From contig NZ_JARRAE010000007.1 of the NCBI RefSeq assembly GCF_030376605.1, positions 1-64,000 of the forward strand: a stretch of DNA of 64,000 nt, read 5' to 3'. The stretch's first letter is position 1; every line of letters starts with the position of its first letter. Under the pieces are notes generated by a model, which saw only the letters and a list, made by a program, of their open reading frames with translations, was not told where the DNA came from and did not search any database. Origin of the DNA: Pseudochrobactrum sp. sp1633 (lineage in GTDB: Bacteria > Pseudomonadota > Alphaproteobacteria > Rhizobiales > Rhizobiaceae). Made by a program: the position numbers and the translations under genes. Below, piece by piece: positions 19,984-31,141 of the stretch.

Positions 19984-20394
19984 TTATAAAAGGTCCATCA
20001 GGAAAGGGATCAGCGGCTCGTCAGCAGGCGGCATCGGATAGGAGCGCAGGTCTTTAGGTTTCACCCATTTCAGCGCCTGCCCTTCCATAGAGCGGGCAAT
20101 GCCCTCATAGCGCCGGCAGATATAAAGTGGCATCAGCAGATGAAATTTATCGTAAGAATAACTGGCAAAAGTCAGCGGTGCGAGACAGGCATGTTTGGTC
20201 ACAATGCCCAGTTCTTCCTGCAACTCACGGATCAGTGCATCTTCCGGCGTTTCACCGGCTTCAACCTTGCCGCCCGGAAATTCCCACAAACCAGCCAGAT
20301 TTTTACCCTCAGGGCGTTGTGCCAGCAAAATACGGCCATCCGTATCAATCAGCGCACAGGCTGCCACCAGCACAATCTTTTTGCCCTCAGTCAT
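19984..20394 (-). CDS. mutT: 8-oxo-dGTP diphosphatase, Nudix family
   Basis: A 136-residue Nudix hydrolase. The Nudix box is complete: G-x5-E-x7-R-E-x2-E-E-x-G within the [14 protein letters not shown] and [10 protein letters not shown] stretches. Length and the [20 protein letters not shown] preamble fit MutT, which removes oxidised guanine nucleotides. It starts 10 bases after the stop codon of the GNAT gene, downstream of argJ, so argJ-GNAT-mutT form one operon. This grouping is common in Rhizobiales. Confidence 0.95.
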   Translation of the reverse strand: MTEGKKIVLVAACALIDTDGRILLAQRPEGKNLAGLWEFPGGKVEAGETPEDALIRELQEELGIVTKHACLAPLTFASYSYDKFHLLMPLYICRRYEGIARSMEGQALKWVKPKDLRSYPMPPADEPLIPFLMDLL

Positions 20395-20403
20395 AGATAC
20401 TAC

Positions 20404-21165
20404 CTATCTGCAATAATAAATATAATCATAGACAGTGCTGAAGCCTAAACCCTGATACAAAGCGCGTGCTGCTGCATTCGCACTTTCCACCTGCAACCAG
20501 AATTTATGATCGCCGCGGGATAAAGCCTGCCCCATCTCATTCAGAACCAGCGCTTTTGCAAAACCGCGCCGTCTAAACGCTTCACCAATACACAAATCAA
20601 GCAGACCGGTATAGCCGTCCTCACTCACGCAAAGCAGAGTTGCGGCAGGCTCAGCGCCTGCAAAACCGGCAATGATAAACTTTTGCGGTTTGATGGAGCG
20701 CAAGACTTCCGCCAATCCCTCGACCAGCGGCTCAGGGCGGTTATGAAAATCGGCAGATATCCGGCTATAGCCGCTCTCCTGCCCCTCGCGGAAATGCACA
20801 AGCCGCAACGGCAAACGCGGTTGCCGGATTTTCAGCGCTGTGTTGTCACGCAAATCGCAAGTCATCACAGACGATGCGCCGGAAGATGTATAACCACGCG
20901 CGATCAGATAATCTGCCAAAGCAGGCGGCGCCAGCGGCGTCAGCCGGAAAACCGGTTGTTTGCTCTGAGCAATAAACAGCGCCTCACAGGCTTCCACCCG
21001 CTGCTCCAGATCCGTATCATCGGACGGGTCCAGCAGATTGACCGAATTGCCGCGTTTTGACGGATAGTAAGGCGTCAGTTGAACAGCCCAGCTGCCAAAA
21101 TGCGTGACCTGCGCTGCAGGCCATGCATGAAAACCAAGCTCTTCAAACTGACGGATTTCAGACAT
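20404..21165 (-). CDS. GNAT family N-acetyltransferase
   Basis: A 253-residue protein whose C-terminal half is a GNAT fold: LDLCIGEAFRRRGFAKALVLNEM contains the acetyl-CoA-binding RRxGxA-type motif A. The N-terminal half (about 1-120) is a diverged second GNAT-like domain. The ATG overlaps the argJ stop by one base (TGATG), so translation is coupled. Substrate is unknown. Confidence 0.9.
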   Translation of the reverse strand: MSEIRQFEELGFHAWPAAQVTHFGSWAVQLTPYYPSKRGNSVNLLDPSDDTDLEQRVEACEALFIAQSKQPVFRLTPLAPPALADYLIARGYTSSGASSVMTCDLRDNTALKIRQPRLPLRLVHFREGQESGYSRISADFHNRPEPLVEGLAEVLRSIKPQKFIIAGFAGAEPAATLLCVSEDGYTGLLDLCIGEAFRRRGFAKALVLNEMGQALSRGDHKFWLQVESANAAARALYQGLGFSTVYDYIYYCR

Positions 21166-22406
21166 CACGACCGGTAATCACCATTAATGGCCACATATTC
21201 CTTGGTCAGATCACAGGTCCAGACAGTCGCCGTCCCTTCACCCATACCAAGCTCAACCGTGATGAGAATATCCTCACCCTTCATATAATCAGAAGCCGCA
21301 GCTTCCGAATAAGCAGGATCGCGTTCACCATCCACAGCTACGCGGATCGTACCGAAGCTGATGGCCAAACGATCACGATCAGCAGGCTCACCGGCCTTAC
21401 CGACTGCCATGACCACACGTCCCCAATTGGCATCCTCACCGGCAGCTGCGGTTTTCACCAACGGGGAATTGGCAATCGACAGACCAATGCGTTTGGCAGA
21501 AACATCGGAAACCGCACCTTTCACAGTGATTTCCAACATTTTGCGGGCGCCTTCACCATCGCGCACCACTTGCAGGGCAAGGTTTTTCAGAAGCTTGCGC
21601 AAACCACGGTCAAACTCTGCAAGACGCTCATCATCAGACGATGTGACTGCTACAGCACCACGTTCAGCAGCCGTGCCAGTGGCAAACAGCATCAGCGTAT
21701 CAGAGGTGGATGTATCGCTGTCAACGGTTACCGCATTGAAGCTGGAATCCACCGCTTTGGAAAGCAGCCCCTGCAAAACGTCAGAGGCAATCGGCGCATC
21801 AGTCACCACAAAGGACAGCATTGTCGCCATATCCGGCGCAATCATGCCTGCACCTTTGGCAATGCCGTTGATTGTTACCGGCACACCGCCGAGCAATACG
21901 GTTTCTGTTGCCACTTTCGGATAAGTATCGGTGGTCATGATGGCTTTGGCCGCTTCCAGCCAGCCGTTATTCTCGGCACGCGCATTCATATCACCGAAGA
22001 GATGCGCGAATTTACCGGCATCCAGCGGCTCACCGATGACACCGGTTGAGGCGAGAAAGATTTCATTACTTTCACAGCCCAGCGCCTCACAGGCAGCTTT
22101 GGCAGTGGCCGTCGTTGTTTCACGACCCTTTTTACCGGTAAAGGCATTGGCATTACCGGAATTCACAATCACCGCTTTGGCTGTGCCGTGCTTGAGGCTC
22201 TCGCGGCAAAAATCCACCGGCGCAGAAGGGCACTTGGAACGGGTAAAAACACCGGCAACCGAAGCAGGCTTGTCAAAAACCATCATCAGTACATCTGTTC
22301 GGTTTTTATATTTAATCCCCGCTTCGGCTGTCGCCATTCGCACACCGGCAATCACCGGCATGGCAGGATAATGTTTTGGTGCAAGCGGAGAAACAGAAGA
22401 AGACAT
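21165..22406 (-). CDS. argJ: Bifunctional ornithine acetyltransferase / N-acetylglutamate synthase
   Basis: A 413-residue ArgJ precursor for arginine synthesis, recycling acetyl groups between acetylornithine and glutamate. The self-cleavage site A194-T195 in [14 protein letters not shown] splits it into alpha and beta chains, with T195 as the nucleophile. GAGG lies five bases before the ATG. It heads the argJ-GNAT-mutT operon. Confidence 0.97.
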   Translation of the reverse strand: MSSSVSPLAPKHYPAMPVIAGVRMATAEAGIKYKNRTDVLMMVFDKPASVAGVFTRSKCPSAPVDFCRESLKHGTAKAVIVNSGNANAFTGKKGRETTTATAKAACEALGCESNEIFLASTGVIGEPLDAGKFAHLFGDMNARAENNGWLEAAKAIMTTDTYPKVATETVLLGGVPVTINGIAKGAGMIAPDMATMLSFVVTDAPIASDVLQGLLSKAVDSSFNAVTVDSDTSTSDTLMLFATGTAAERGAVAVTSSDDERLAEFDRGLRKLLKNLALQVVRDGEGARKMLEITVKGAVSDVSAKRIGLSIANSPLVKTAAAGEDANWGRVVMAVGKAGEPADRDRLAISFGTIRVAVDGERDPAYSEAAASDYMKGEDILITVELGMGEGTATVWTCDLTKEYVAINGDYRS

Positions 22407-22607
22407 GCGAGCCTCAAGAATAAGAGCATTACCGGCAAAACCGAAAAATGATTTTGCGTCAGGGTCATGCGGCTAAATACCAATGAATTTTAACCGAAAT
22501 AAAACAGCTCGTATCTTGCGTGCCATTCAAATGCTGTCAGCACATCAAATCACCCGCCGCTTCACCTCAGGTCGAGGCCAATAAATGACGGATAGGCATA
22601 AAATGCA

Positions 22608-22648
22608 ATCACCTGCCCGAAATAATCAAGGCAGGTGATCATTTTTAT
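22608..22648. terminator. Hairpin behind the parvulin gene
   Basis: Perfect ATCACCTGCC / GGCAGGTGAT arms with a 12-base loop lie 58 bases beyond the parvulin stop codon. T-rich sequence lies on both sides, so a weak bidirectional terminator is plausible. Confidence 0.55.
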
Positions 22649-22705
22649 CAAAATTTGCTCTCAACCTACCAAATTGGTAATCACATCGAAGCAAAATGAG
22701 AAGTA

Positions 22706-23632
22706 TTACTGTGCGGCTTTCGCTGCTGCATCCTGCGCGTCAGCGGCTTCTTTCATCGCTTTGGCAACAGCTTCGTCTTCATAAGTGATTTTCGAACCGT
22801 CACGCAGCTTCTTGACCATTTCGATATATTTTTCACGAATGAGGATCGAGCGAACCTGATCTTTCACTTCTTCAAATGCCGGTGGCTGCTGCTGGCGCTT
22901 ATCTTCCAGCTTGATGATGTGATAGCCGAACTGCGACTTAACAGGCTCTTTGGTATAACCGCCAACTTCAAGTGCAAAGGCAGCTTTTTCAAATTCAGGC
23001 ACCATCATGCCTTCGCTGAAATAACCAAGATCACCACCCTGTGCGGCAGAACCGTCAGTTGAGCTTTCTTTAGCCAGATCTTCAAACTTAGCGCCGCCTT
23101 CGAGCTTCTTGATGATCGCTTTGGCTTCGTCTTCTGTTTTCACCAGAATATGACGGGCACGCACTTCGTTCTTCGCAGGCATTGCTGCGATTTCCTTGTC
23201 GTAACGGCCACGCACTTCTGCATCAGTGATCTTGTCCACGATTGCAGTCTGGAAATATTCATTATGCAATGCACGGTCTTTCAAAAACTCGATGCGCTGT
23301 TTGAATTCTTCACTGTCATCCAGCTTTTCAGCTTTCGCAGCAACTGCCAGCACTTTGATATCAACCAAAGCGGCCAATGCAGCGAGACGACGCTGATCGT
23401 CCGGCAGGCGGGAGAACTGCGGGTCCAGATCGCTCGACGCCTGATCAACTTCACCCTGTGTCAGCTTCACGCCGTTCACAGTGGCAAGCACCTTATTCGG
23501 ATCAGCTTTTTCAGCTGGCTTTGCTGCGGTTTCAGTCTTCGCAGCGGCGTCCTGTGCATAGGCAGAGCCTGCAGCAGTGGTCAAAAGCAGACCGGCTGCC
23601 AGTTGAATCAGGACTTTACGGGTACGGGTCAT
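22706..23632 (-). CDS. Parvulin-type peptidyl-prolyl isomerase, exported
   Basis: 308 residues. A signal peptide (about 1-26, ending SAYA) is followed by a K/A-rich linker, a SurA-like N-terminal chaperone region and a parvulin rotamase domain at about 155-250 (RARHILVKTEDEA ... FGYHIIKLED). The tail is Ala-rich. It should help fold outer-membrane proteins in the periplasm. GGAGAAAATCACTG precedes the ATG. It diverges from secA, linking two secretion functions. Confidence 0.93.
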   Translation of the reverse strand: MTRTRKVLIQLAAGLLLTTAAGSAYAQDAAAKTETAAKPAEKADPNKVLATVNGVKLTQGEVDQASSDLDPQFSRLPDDQRRLAALAALVDIKVLAVAAKAEKLDDSEEFKQRIEFLKDRALHNEYFQTAIVDKITDAEVRGRYDKEIAAMPAKNEVRARHILVKTEDEAKAIIKKLEGGAKFEDLAKESSTDGSAAQGGDLGYFSEGMMVPEFEKAAFALEVGGYTKEPVKSQFGYHIIKLEDKRQQQPPAFEEVKDQVRSILIREKYIEMVKKLRDGSKITYEDEAVAKAMKEAADAQDAAAKAAQ

Positions 23633-24023
23633 CAGTGATTTTCTCCTTCAGGACGAGTACCGTCCCATGAATAAGGCAGAATTTTGCTGCTCTCGCTGAA
23701 CTTAGCCAAAGCAGAATAGTTTTTAGGCGATATGGCAATTTCTGCACAATATATATTCTTCACCAGTAACAATCCTCGCTGCACTGCGCATATATTCGCT
23801 TTGCTGAGGGGTATCCCTGCTGTCAAATCATTGACATCGCCGCCCTCCCCTCTTATCTGTCCATCGGCTTTGCGTCCAGAGAGCTGTCAGAGAGAAATTA
23901 CGCGAAATGTCTTTTCGAGTGCGTGATTTCTTGCCATAAGTCTCGCATAAACAAATAAAGCCGGTGACAGAGCGCCACAAAGGCGGCGACATCTTTGGCG
24001 GAAAATTTAAGAAAGGACCAGCG
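23633..24023. other. Divergent promoter region between the parvulin gene and secA
   Basis: This 391-base region has no supported gene. It should carry promoters for both flanking genes, but no clear minus-35/minus-10 pair stood out. Confidence 0.4.
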
Positions 24024-26744
24024 ATGGTCAGCTTTGGCGGTCTCGCCCGTATGATTTTCGGCTCATCCAATGAGCGCCGTATCAAGGGTCTTCGTCCTCG
24101 CGCAGCAGAAATTACCGCGCTTGAGAAACAATATGAAGCCCTGAGCGATGCTCAGTTACAGGCCAAGACCGATGAATTCCGCGCTCTGCTTCAAGGCGGA
24201 AAAACGCTGGATGATATTCTGCCTGACGCTTTTGCAACTGTTCGCGAAGCCGCAAAACGTGCACTTGGTATGCGACCGTTTGATGTGCAGCTGATCGGCG
24301 GCATGGTGCTGCATGAGCGCACAATCGCGGAAATGCGCACCGGTGAAGGTAAAACCCTCATGGCAACCCTGCCGGTTTACCTTAATGCGCTGGAAGGCAA
24401 AGGCGTGCATGTCGTTACCGTCAACGACTATCTCGCCACCCGCGATGCGCAGACAATGGGCGTGCTTTACAACTTCCTTGGTCTGACAGTCGGCGTGATT
24501 GCGCATGGTCTGGATGATGACCAGCGCCGTGAGGCCTATGCCTGCGATATTACCTACGCAACCAATAACGAACTCGGCTTCGATTATCTGCGTGATAACA
24601 TGAAATATGAGCGCGCCCAGATGGTGCAGCGCGAACATAACTACGCCATCGTCGATGAAGTTGATTCGATCCTGATCGACGAAGCGCGTACCCCGCTGAT
24701 CATTTCCGGCCCGCTGGAAGATCGTTCGGACTTCTATTCGCTGATCGATACTTTCATTCCGCAATTGCAAGCGGAAGATTACGAAGTCGACGAAAAGCAG
24801 AAAACCGCGATCTTTACTGAAGTCGGTACAGAAAAAATCGAAAGGCTGCTGGAAGCTGCGGGCCATCTGAAAGGCGAAAGCCTTTACGATATTGAGAATG
24901 TGGCTGTTGTCCACCACCTCAACAATGCGCTGCGTGCACACAAACTGTTCCAGCTCGATAAAGATTATATCGTCCGCAATGATGAACTGGTCATCATCGA
25001 CGAGTTTACCGGACGTATGATGCCGGGTCGCCGTTATTCGGAAGGCCTGCATCAGGCGCTGGAAGCCAAAGAAAAAGTAACAATCCAGCCGGAAAACCAG
25101 ACACTGGCTTCGATCACATTCCAGAACTATTTCCGTATGTATAACAAGCTGGCCGGTATGACCGGTACTGCGGCAACGGAAGCGGAAGAATTCGGCAATA
25201 TTTATGGTCTTGATGTTGCAATCATCCCGACCAATCTGCCGGTTGCCCGTATTGATGCTGATGATGAAGTTTACCGTACCGTTGATGAGAAATACAAAGC
25301 CATCATCCGTGATATCCGTGATGCCCATGAAAAGGGTCAGCCGGTACTGGTGGGTACGACTTCCATCGAAAAATCCGAACTTCTGGCCGAACGCCTGAAA
25401 AAAGACGGCGTGCAGAATATTCAGGTTCTGAATGCCCGTTATCACGAGCAGGAAGCCTATATTGTTTCGCAGGCCGGTGTGGCAGGTGCCATTACCATCG
25501 CAACCAATATGGCCGGTCGCGGTACGGATATTCAGCTCGGCGGCAATCTGGAAATGCGCGTGAAGGTAGAGCTGGCAGATGTGCCTGCTGGTCCTGAACG
25601 CGATGCAAAAATTCAGGAAATCAAAGCGGATATCGCCCGTAACAAAGAACAGGCACTGGCTGCCGGTGGTCTTTATGTTCTGGCGACAGAGCGTCACGAA
25701 AGCCGCCGTATCGACAACCAGCTGCGCGGTCGTTCCGGTCGTCAGGGTGATCCGGGCAAGTCGAAATTCTTCCTGTCCTTGCAGGATGATCTGATGCGCA
25801 TCTTCGGTTCCGACCGTATGGACAGCATGCTTCAAAAGCTCGGCCTCAAAGAAGACGAATCCATTGTGCATCCGTGGATCAACAAGGCGCTGGAAAAGGC
25901 TCAGAAAAAAGTCGAAGCCCGCAACTTTGAGATCCGCAAAAACCTGCTCAAATATGACGATGTAATGAATGATCAGCGTAAGGTGATCTTTGAACAGCGT
26001 CTGGAAATGATGGATGCGGAAGACCTGACCGAAACGGTCAATGAAATGCGCCATGAAGTGGTTGAGGATATGGTTCGCTCCCATATTCCTGAAAACGCCT
26101 ATGCTGAACAGTGGAAAGTTCCGGAACTCAAGGAAGAGGTCATCAAAGTCCTCAATCTTGATCTGCCGATTGAAGCCTGGGCAGCAGAAGAAGGCATCGC
26201 AGAAGAGCAGATTGAAGAACGCATTAAAGAAGCGGCTGACAAAGCCGCCAATGAACGCGCAGAGCGCTTCGGCCCGCAGATCATGGCCTATGTGCAGAAA
26301 TCCGTTATCCTGCAGTCACTCGACAATCTGTGGCGTGAGCATCTGGTCAATCTTGACCATCTGCGTTCCGTTGTCGGTTTCCGCGGTTATGCCCAGCGCG
26401 ACCCGCTGAACGAATATAAGACTGAAGGTTTTGAACTGTTTCAGGCCATGCTGTCGAACCTGCGTGAAGTTGTGACCTCGCAGCTGATGCGTGTGGAAAT
26501 CATGCGTGAAGAACCACAGCCGCAACTGCCGGAAATGCACGGTCATCATATTGACGGCACCACCGGTGAAGACGATTTCGGTGAAGGTTCTGAAGCCCCG
26601 CGCCTTGCAGACAGCGACCGCTTTGTTGAACCGGAAAACCGCGACCCGAACGATCCGTCCACTTGGGGCCGCATCGCGCGCAATGAAGCCTGCCCTTGCG
26701 GATCAGGCAAGAAGTTCAAACATTGCCACGGCGCTTTCGCATAA
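24024..26744 (+). CDS. secA: Preprotein translocase ATPase SecA
   Basis: 906 residues. Walker A is at 104-112 (MRTGEGKTL), the DEAD motif reads [17 protein letters not shown], and the preprotein-crosslinking, helical-wing and C-linker regions follow in order. The C-terminal zinc motif [14 protein letters not shown], which binds SecB and phospholipid, is intact. The start at [10 protein letters not shown] has AGGA six bases upstream; the upstream ATG at 23964 would add 20 residues of atypical sequence. Confidence 0.98.
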   Translation: MVSFGGLARMIFGSSNERRIKGLRPRAAEITALEKQYEALSDAQLQAKTDEFRALLQGGKTLDDILPDAFATVREAAKRALGMRPFDVQLIGGMVLHERTIAEMRTGEGKTLMATLPVYLNALEGKGVHVVTVNDYLATRDAQTMGVLYNFLGLTVGVIAHGLDDDQRREAYACDITYATNNELGFDYLRDNMKYERAQMVQREHNYAIVDEVDSILIDEARTPLIISGPLEDRSDFYSLIDTFIPQLQAEDYEVDEKQKTAIFTEVGTEKIERLLEAAGHLKGESLYDIENVAVVHHLNNALRAHKLFQLDKDYIVRNDELVIIDEFTGRMMPGRRYSEGLHQALEAKEKVTIQPENQTLASITFQNYFRMYNKLAGMTGTAATEAEEFGNIYGLDVAIIPTNLPVARIDADDEVYRTVDEKYKAIIRDIRDAHEKGQPVLVGTTSIEKSELLAERLKKDGVQNIQVLNARYHEQEAYIVSQAGVAGAITIATNMAGRGTDIQLGGNLEMRVKVELADVPAGPERDAKIQEIKADIARNKEQALAAGGLYVLATERHESRRIDNQLRGRSGRQGDPGKSKFFLSLQDDLMRIFGSDRMDSMLQKLGLKEDESIVHPWINKALEKAQKKVEARNFEIRKNLLKYDDVMNDQRKVIFEQRLEMMDAEDLTETVNEMRHEVVEDMVRSHIPENAYAEQWKVPELKEEVIKVLNLDLPIEAWAAEEGIAEEQIEERIKEAADKAANERAERFGPQIMAYVQKSVILQSLDNLWREHLVNLDHLRSVVGFRGYAQRDPLNEYKTEGFELFQAMLSNLREVVTSQLMRVEIMREEPQPQLPEMHGHHIDGTTGEDDFGEGSEAPRLADSDRFVEPENRDPNDPSTWGRIARNEACPCGSGKKFKHCHGAFA

Positions 26745-26765
26745 CAAACTATCCGTTCTGAATAA

Positions 26766-26800
26766 AAAACACCGCCTGTACATTACAGGCGGTGTTTTAT
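26766..26800. terminator. secA terminator
   Basis: AAAACACCGCCTGT and ACAGGCGGTGTTTT arms, followed by ATTTTA, lie about 20 bases past secA. Confidence 0.9.
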
Positions 26801-26888
26801 TTTATACATTGCCGGATGTGTATAAGATGACTTGTAAACTATTCCGTGCCAGAACATTTATCCGTGACAAGCATTTCCGAGAGACAAA

Positions 26889-28301
26889 TTGCCTGCAAAA
26901 TTTCAGATCACATCACTGGCTGAAAGGTTCCTGCCTGCAAAACAGGCAGAGCAATTGCGTCCGTGGTTGCTGCGGGCAGAGCGCATGTTTTCCGGTGATG
27001 ATGAACAGGCACAAGCCAAACGCTCATCGCTGATCGCCCTTGCCATCCGCATTGTCGGCGCCGCGCTGGCGCTGCTCAGTCAGGTTGTGCTGGCGCGTCT
27101 GCTGGGCAGCTTCGAGTTCGTTATTTATGTTCTTGTCTGGACAGTGACACTCATTCTCGGCGACCTCGCCTGTTTCGGTTTCCACACCACAATCATCCGT
27201 TATGTGCCGCAATATATGCAGCATAATCAAACGGCGGATGCGCGGGGTATTCTGCGCACAGGTCCCGTCTTTGCTCTCGTCAGTGCCGCAACCATTACTT
27301 TGATCAGTATTCTTCTGCTCAACGGCCTGAGCTCACGGTTTGAATCCTATTACTGGGCAGCATTTGTGATCGGGATATGTTGTATTCCTGCCATTGCCAT
27401 CAGCAATATTTTTGACGGCACTGCACGGTCACAAGGCTGGATACTGGCAGCGCTCAGCCCGGGCTATATTCTGCGTCCGCTGATGATGCTGCTGATCTTC
27501 ATAATACTGCTTTTCTCCGGCTGGGAGCCGCAAGCCACAACCGCCCTGCTTGCAGCTTTTTCAGGCACAGCACTCACAGTCATCGGCCAGCAACTGTTTT
27601 TACGCAGGCGTATTGCCAAAGTCCTGCCAAAAGGCGCGGGAAATTATCATTTACGCGAATGGTTGCGCGTTTCTCTGCCGATTTTCTTCATTGAAGGCTT
27701 CTTCTTCCTGCTCATCAATATTGATGTTCTGATGGTAGGCCGCATGATGGAGCCGGACAGCGTTGCCATGTATTTTGCCGTGACAAAAGTACTGGCGCTG
27801 GCGCATTTCGTTTATTTTGCTGTCAAATCCAGCGTGGCACAACGCTATTCCCAGCTGCTGCACGGCGGAGACAAGCAAGAGTTCAGTGATTTTGCACGCA
27901 ACTCCGCCCGCTGGACATTCTGGCCGACTTTATTGCTGGGCGCATTGCTGCTGGCCGCAGGCTGGCCATTGCTCGCCCTGTTCGGCAATGACTTCACGCA
28001 TGGCTATCCGCTCTTATTCATTCTGATTTTCGGGGTAATTGCCCGCGCCAGTGTCGGTCCATGCGAGAGCCTGCTTTCGATGTCCGGCAATCAGAATATC
28101 TGTGCCCTGCTCTACGCACTGGCACTGATCGTCAATATCACACTTAATCTGGCACTCATTCCGCTTTTAGGTTTAAGCGGAGCAGCCATTGCCACAGCCT
28201 GCGCAATGGCCACAGAAGCTGCCACACTCTCCTATGCGGTACGTAAACGCTTAGGGATCACCATGTTCGTTTTTGCCCCTTCAGCCAAGCCAGCAGGATA
28301 A
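26889..28301 (+). CDS. Oligosaccharide flippase family protein (Wzx/MATE-like)
   Basis: A 470-residue integral membrane protein with about 12-14 hydrophobic segments starting near residue 55 (ALAIRIVGAALALLSQVVLA). The pattern fits the MOP-exporter superfamily members that flip lipid-linked saccharide units. The start codon is TTG with GAGAG five bases upstream; a first ATG lies only inside the N-terminal tail (MFSGDDEQ). It is followed after eight bases by a CelD-type acyltransferase gene, so the pair probably serve export of a surface or exopolysaccharide. Confidence 0.85.
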   Translation: MPAKFQITSLAERFLPAKQAEQLRPWLLRAERMFSGDDEQAQAKRSSLIALAIRIVGAALALLSQVVLARLLGSFEFVIYVLVWTVTLILGDLACFGFHTTIIRYVPQYMQHNQTADARGILRTGPVFALVSAATITLISILLLNGLSSRFESYYWAAFVIGICCIPAIAISNIFDGTARSQGWILAALSPGYILRPLMMLLIFIILLFSGWEPQATTALLAAFSGTALTVIGQQLFLRRRIAKVLPKGAGNYHLREWLRVSLPIFFIEGFFFLLINIDVLMVGRMMEPDSVAMYFAVTKVLALAHFVYFAVKSSVAQRYSQLLHGGDKQEFSDFARNSARWTFWPTLLLGALLLAAGWPLLALFGNDFTHGYPLLFILIFGVIARASVGPCESLLSMSGNQNICALLYALALIVNITLNLALIPLLGLSGAAIATACAMATEAATLSYAVRKRLGITMFVFAPSAKPAG

Positions 28302-28309
28302 TATCTCAT

Positions 28310-29431
28310 ATGCTGCATATTTACCGGAAAGCCAAAGCAATTGAGCATCTGCACAATGCGCAGGCTCCGGTTCTGGCTGAACACAATATCTTCAACCATC
28401 CGGATTTTCTGCGTCCTGCTTTTACACATTTCGCCAGCGATGACTGCGGGCTGATCCTGAACACCAATCCGGAAACCGCTTTTCTGATGCCTTTTGAGGA
28501 GGCCAGAGCGGGTTTAGGATTTAAAAAAGTAATTTGCGGCTGGAGCAATATATATACCACGCAAGGCACACCGCTGCTCAGTGCCGAAGCCGCTTCAGCA
28601 GCACTGGAAACAGTCCTGTCCGAGCTGTGCAAGCCGGAATACAAGCTGCCGGATGTGTTAATCCTGCCGGACATCAGTCTCAATGCCCCGTTCGCAATTG
28701 CCTTGCATGAAATAGCGCACCGTAAAGGGCTGCCCTTGCACGTCATCCGGCAGGAAGAACGGCCGGTTTTGCGTTCCAATGAAGATCCCGAGACTTATCT
28801 GACCAATGCGATCGGCAAAAATCACCGCCGTGAATATCGCCGTCAGTGGCGCCGCCTGTCCGAAACCGGCCAGCTGGAATATCGTGTCATTTCAGACAAG
28901 ACACTGGCTATCAGCGCCTTTGAAGACTTTCTGACGCTGGAGGCCGCAGGCTGGAAAGGAACACGCGGCACTGCTTTTCTGAGCAAGCAATCCGATGCAG
29001 ATTTTGCCCGTGAGGCTGTGCGTGCATTGGCAGAACGTGATCTGGTGCGTATTCACATATTAGAGCTGAATAACAAGGTAATCGCGAGCCTTGTGGTCTT
29101 TGTTCAGGGTGATCAGGCATGGACATGGAAAACAGCCTATGATGAAGCTCTGCGCGCCTATTCCCCCGGTGTGCTGCTGATGATTGAAGTCCTGAAAAAT
29201 CATCTGGAAAATCCGGCTTTGCGCATCACCGATTCCTGTGCCATTCCCGATCATCCGGTGATGTCACGCCTGTTTCATGAACGGGAAAGTTTCGGCACAA
29301 TCATTCTCGGACTATCCGGTCAAAGCCAGCAGGCGGTAAACACGATTATCCGTCAGTTCCGCCGTTACGACCGGTTGCGCACACTCTTGCGCAATCTCAG
29401 ATCGCGCCTGCAAAAACTGCTCAAGCGTTGA
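28310..29431 (+). CDS. CelD/BcsL-like GNAT acyltransferase
   Basis: 373 residues with a C-terminal acetyltransferase-6 (FemAB/CelD-type) domain: GKNHRREYRRQWRRL, then ILELNNKVIASLVVF and KTAYDEALRAYSPGVLLM. These proteins act in cellulose or exopolysaccharide production in rhizobia, perhaps adding acyl groups. It is adjacent to and co-directional with the flippase gene. Specific substrate unknown. Confidence 0.87.
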   Translation: MLHIYRKAKAIEHLHNAQAPVLAEHNIFNHPDFLRPAFTHFASDDCGLILNTNPETAFLMPFEEARAGLGFKKVICGWSNIYTTQGTPLLSAEAASAALETVLSELCKPEYKLPDVLILPDISLNAPFAIALHEIAHRKGLPLHVIRQEERPVLRSNEDPETYLTNAIGKNHRREYRRQWRRLSETGQLEYRVISDKTLAISAFEDFLTLEAAGWKGTRGTAFLSKQSDADFAREAVRALAERDLVRIHILELNNKVIASLVVFVQGDQAWTWKTAYDEALRAYSPGVLLMIEVLKNHLENPALRITDSCAIPDHPVMSRLFHERESFGTIILGLSGQSQQAVNTIIRQFRRYDRLRTLLRNLRSRLQKLLKR

Positions 29432-29434
29432 GCC

Positions 29435-30292
29435 TTATGCTTTACGTGTCTGCACACGCTGGCCGAGCCATACGCTGAACAGCACAATCAGCATGCCGCA
29501 CATCTGCAAAAGGTTCAGCTGCTGCCCCAGCAATACCCAGCCCAGAATAACAGCTGTCAGCGGGCTTAAAAAACCAAGAGAGGCCGCAACAGAGGATTCC
29601 AGCCGTGCCAGCCCGCGGAACCATAAAAGATAGGTCAGCGCACCACCGATCAGCCCGAGATAGATAAAACCAAGCCAGTTTGTCAGCGTCAGCACCGGCA
29701 AGGCTGGTTCCATCCAGAAAGCCACCGGCACCAGAAGCAGGCCGCCAGCTGTCAGCTGCCATGCGGTAAAAGTCAGTGGTGGCACAGGCGGTTGCCAATA
29801 GCGGCTGAGTACTGTTCCGGCCGCCATCGAAAACGCACCGGCCAGCGCTGCAATAATCCCTGTCTGATCCAGCACGCCATTGGGTTTCAAAACGAGGAGC
29901 GCCACACCGGCAATCCCTGCAAGGGCTGCCAGCACCGCAGCAGCGCGCAAACGGGTACCAAGCACCGCACGCGCCAGAAACACAACGATAAGCGGCTGTA
30001 CCGCTCCCACAGTGGCTGCAACGCCACCGGGCAAACGATAGGCAGCGACAAACAGCATCGCCCAGAAAAATGAGAAATTCAGCGCGCCGAGAATGAACAC
30101 CCGCAACCACCAGATGCCATGCGGCAATTGCCGGACAAGAAGCAGAAGCAACAGACCGGCAGGCAAAGCACGGAGCATGGCAACGGTCATCGGATAACCG
30201 GCAGGCAGCATTTGTGTGGTGACAATATAGGTACTGCCCCAGACTGCCGGTGCCAGTGCGGTCAGCAGCAAATCTGTCCGTAACGATGTCAT
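29435..30292 (-). CDS. EamA/DMT family transporter
   Basis: A 285-residue protein with ten predicted membrane helices arranged as two EamA repeats; the first opens LLLTALAPAVWGSTYIVTTQ and the second lies around LAGAFSMAAGTVLSRYWQ. Likely an amino-acid or metabolite exporter. GGAG seven bases before the ATG. It converges with the CelD-like gene with a three-base gap. Confidence 0.92.
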   Translation of the reverse strand: MTSLRTDLLLTALAPAVWGSTYIVTTQMLPAGYPMTVAMLRALPAGLLLLLLVRQLPHGIWWLRVFILGALNFSFFWAMLFVAAYRLPGGVAATVGAVQPLIVVFLARAVLGTRLRAAAVLAALAGIAGVALLVLKPNGVLDQTGIIAALAGAFSMAAGTVLSRYWQPPVPPLTFTAWQLTAGGLLLVPVAFWMEPALPVLTLTNWLGFIYLGLIGGALTYLLWFRGLARLESSVAASLGFLSPLTAVILGWVLLGQQLNLLQMCGMLIVLFSVWLGQRVQTRKA

Positions 30293-30360
30293 AGCCCGTC
30301 TCCGCCTGATTTATTTAAGAGCACCCGACAAACACCTGAACCACAGACACATGAACAGTG

Positions 30361-31116
30361 TCAGTGATTCAAAATATCCCGCAGCGGGCACTGCGCCGGA
30401 ATCTCTTTACCCTTAAGTGCTGAATTATATAAATGAATAAGCTGTGTACGCGGTGTGATCAGGTCATTGAGATGCAGAGCCGGCTCAAACAGCAAGGGCG
30501 TATGTCCGAGATGTAAAGGAGAGTAAATATCGATCGCCTGCGCCTGATGCGCCAGTTCCAGCTTGTTCACCATATAGGTCAGCAAAGACGGGCCCAGTGT
30601 TTCCAGCCGGCAATGAGACACATGGCGCGGCAACCCCAATCTCTTGCGCAACTGCTGAAACCCGTATTTAGCCGGCGAATACCATAGCGGAATAAAATAC
30701 GAATCATCGGCAGCCTCCAGCATCAAAGCCAGCAGCTCACTATTTTGCGGAAGTTTCAAAACAGCATTATTGATACTGCCCTGCATTTCCCACCCGAACA
30801 TATAGTCCGTAAATTTGACAGGCCTGACGCAATAAACATCGCAATCGACGTAAAGCCCCATGCCCTCGCGCTGCATCCGGTAGCGGTAAATATCGGCGGC
30901 CATTGCCAGACTGCCTGTCCGCTTGTTCCTGAATATCTGTTCGCGCGGCATCAGCTTTGCCGCATCAAAGAGCCTGACCCCATCCGGCAGATCAACCGGA
31001 CTTTCATAACAATGCAGCACGACATCATAGCCATGCCGAACAAATGAACGCAGGCAGGCAGCGTGAACGGGACCGAGCTCATTGCCGATCCAAACTGAAT
31101 TAATGATCTCACTCAC
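30361..31116 (-). CDS. GT32-type glycosyltransferase (DXD), copy A
   Basis: About 251 residues from GTG 31116, chosen because AAGG lies eight bases upstream and because it aligns with the paralogue's start; a TTG two codons earlier is the alternative. The sugar-nucleotide/metal site is YVDCDVYCV, preceded by the LAMAADIYRYRMQREGMG helix typical of Och1-like GT32 enzymes. No signal or membrane segment, so it acts in the cytoplasm on a lipid-linked or nucleotide sugar. The next gene upstream is a close paralogue. Confidence 0.88.
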   Translation of the reverse strand: MSEIINSVWIGNELGPVHAACLRSFVRHGYDVVLHCYESPVDLPDGVRLFDAAKLMPREQIFRNKRTGSLAMAADIYRYRMQREGMGLYVDCDVYCVRPVKFTDYMFGWEMQGSINNAVLKLPQNSELLALMLEAADDSYFIPLWYSPAKYGFQQLRKRLGLPRHVSHCRLETLGPSLLTYMVNKLELAHQAQAIDIYSPLHLGHTPLLFEPALHLNDLITPRTQLIHLYNSALKGKEIPAQCPLRDILNH

Positions 31117-31141
31117 TGCCAATACCTTAAGGACAAAATTC

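Noticed and set aside
24156-26084. A 642-codon open frame on the minus strand inside secA
   Set aside because: It lies entirely antisense to the certain secA gene, and its product is rich in H, F, I and Q with no domain; this is the usual shadow of a strongly biased gene.
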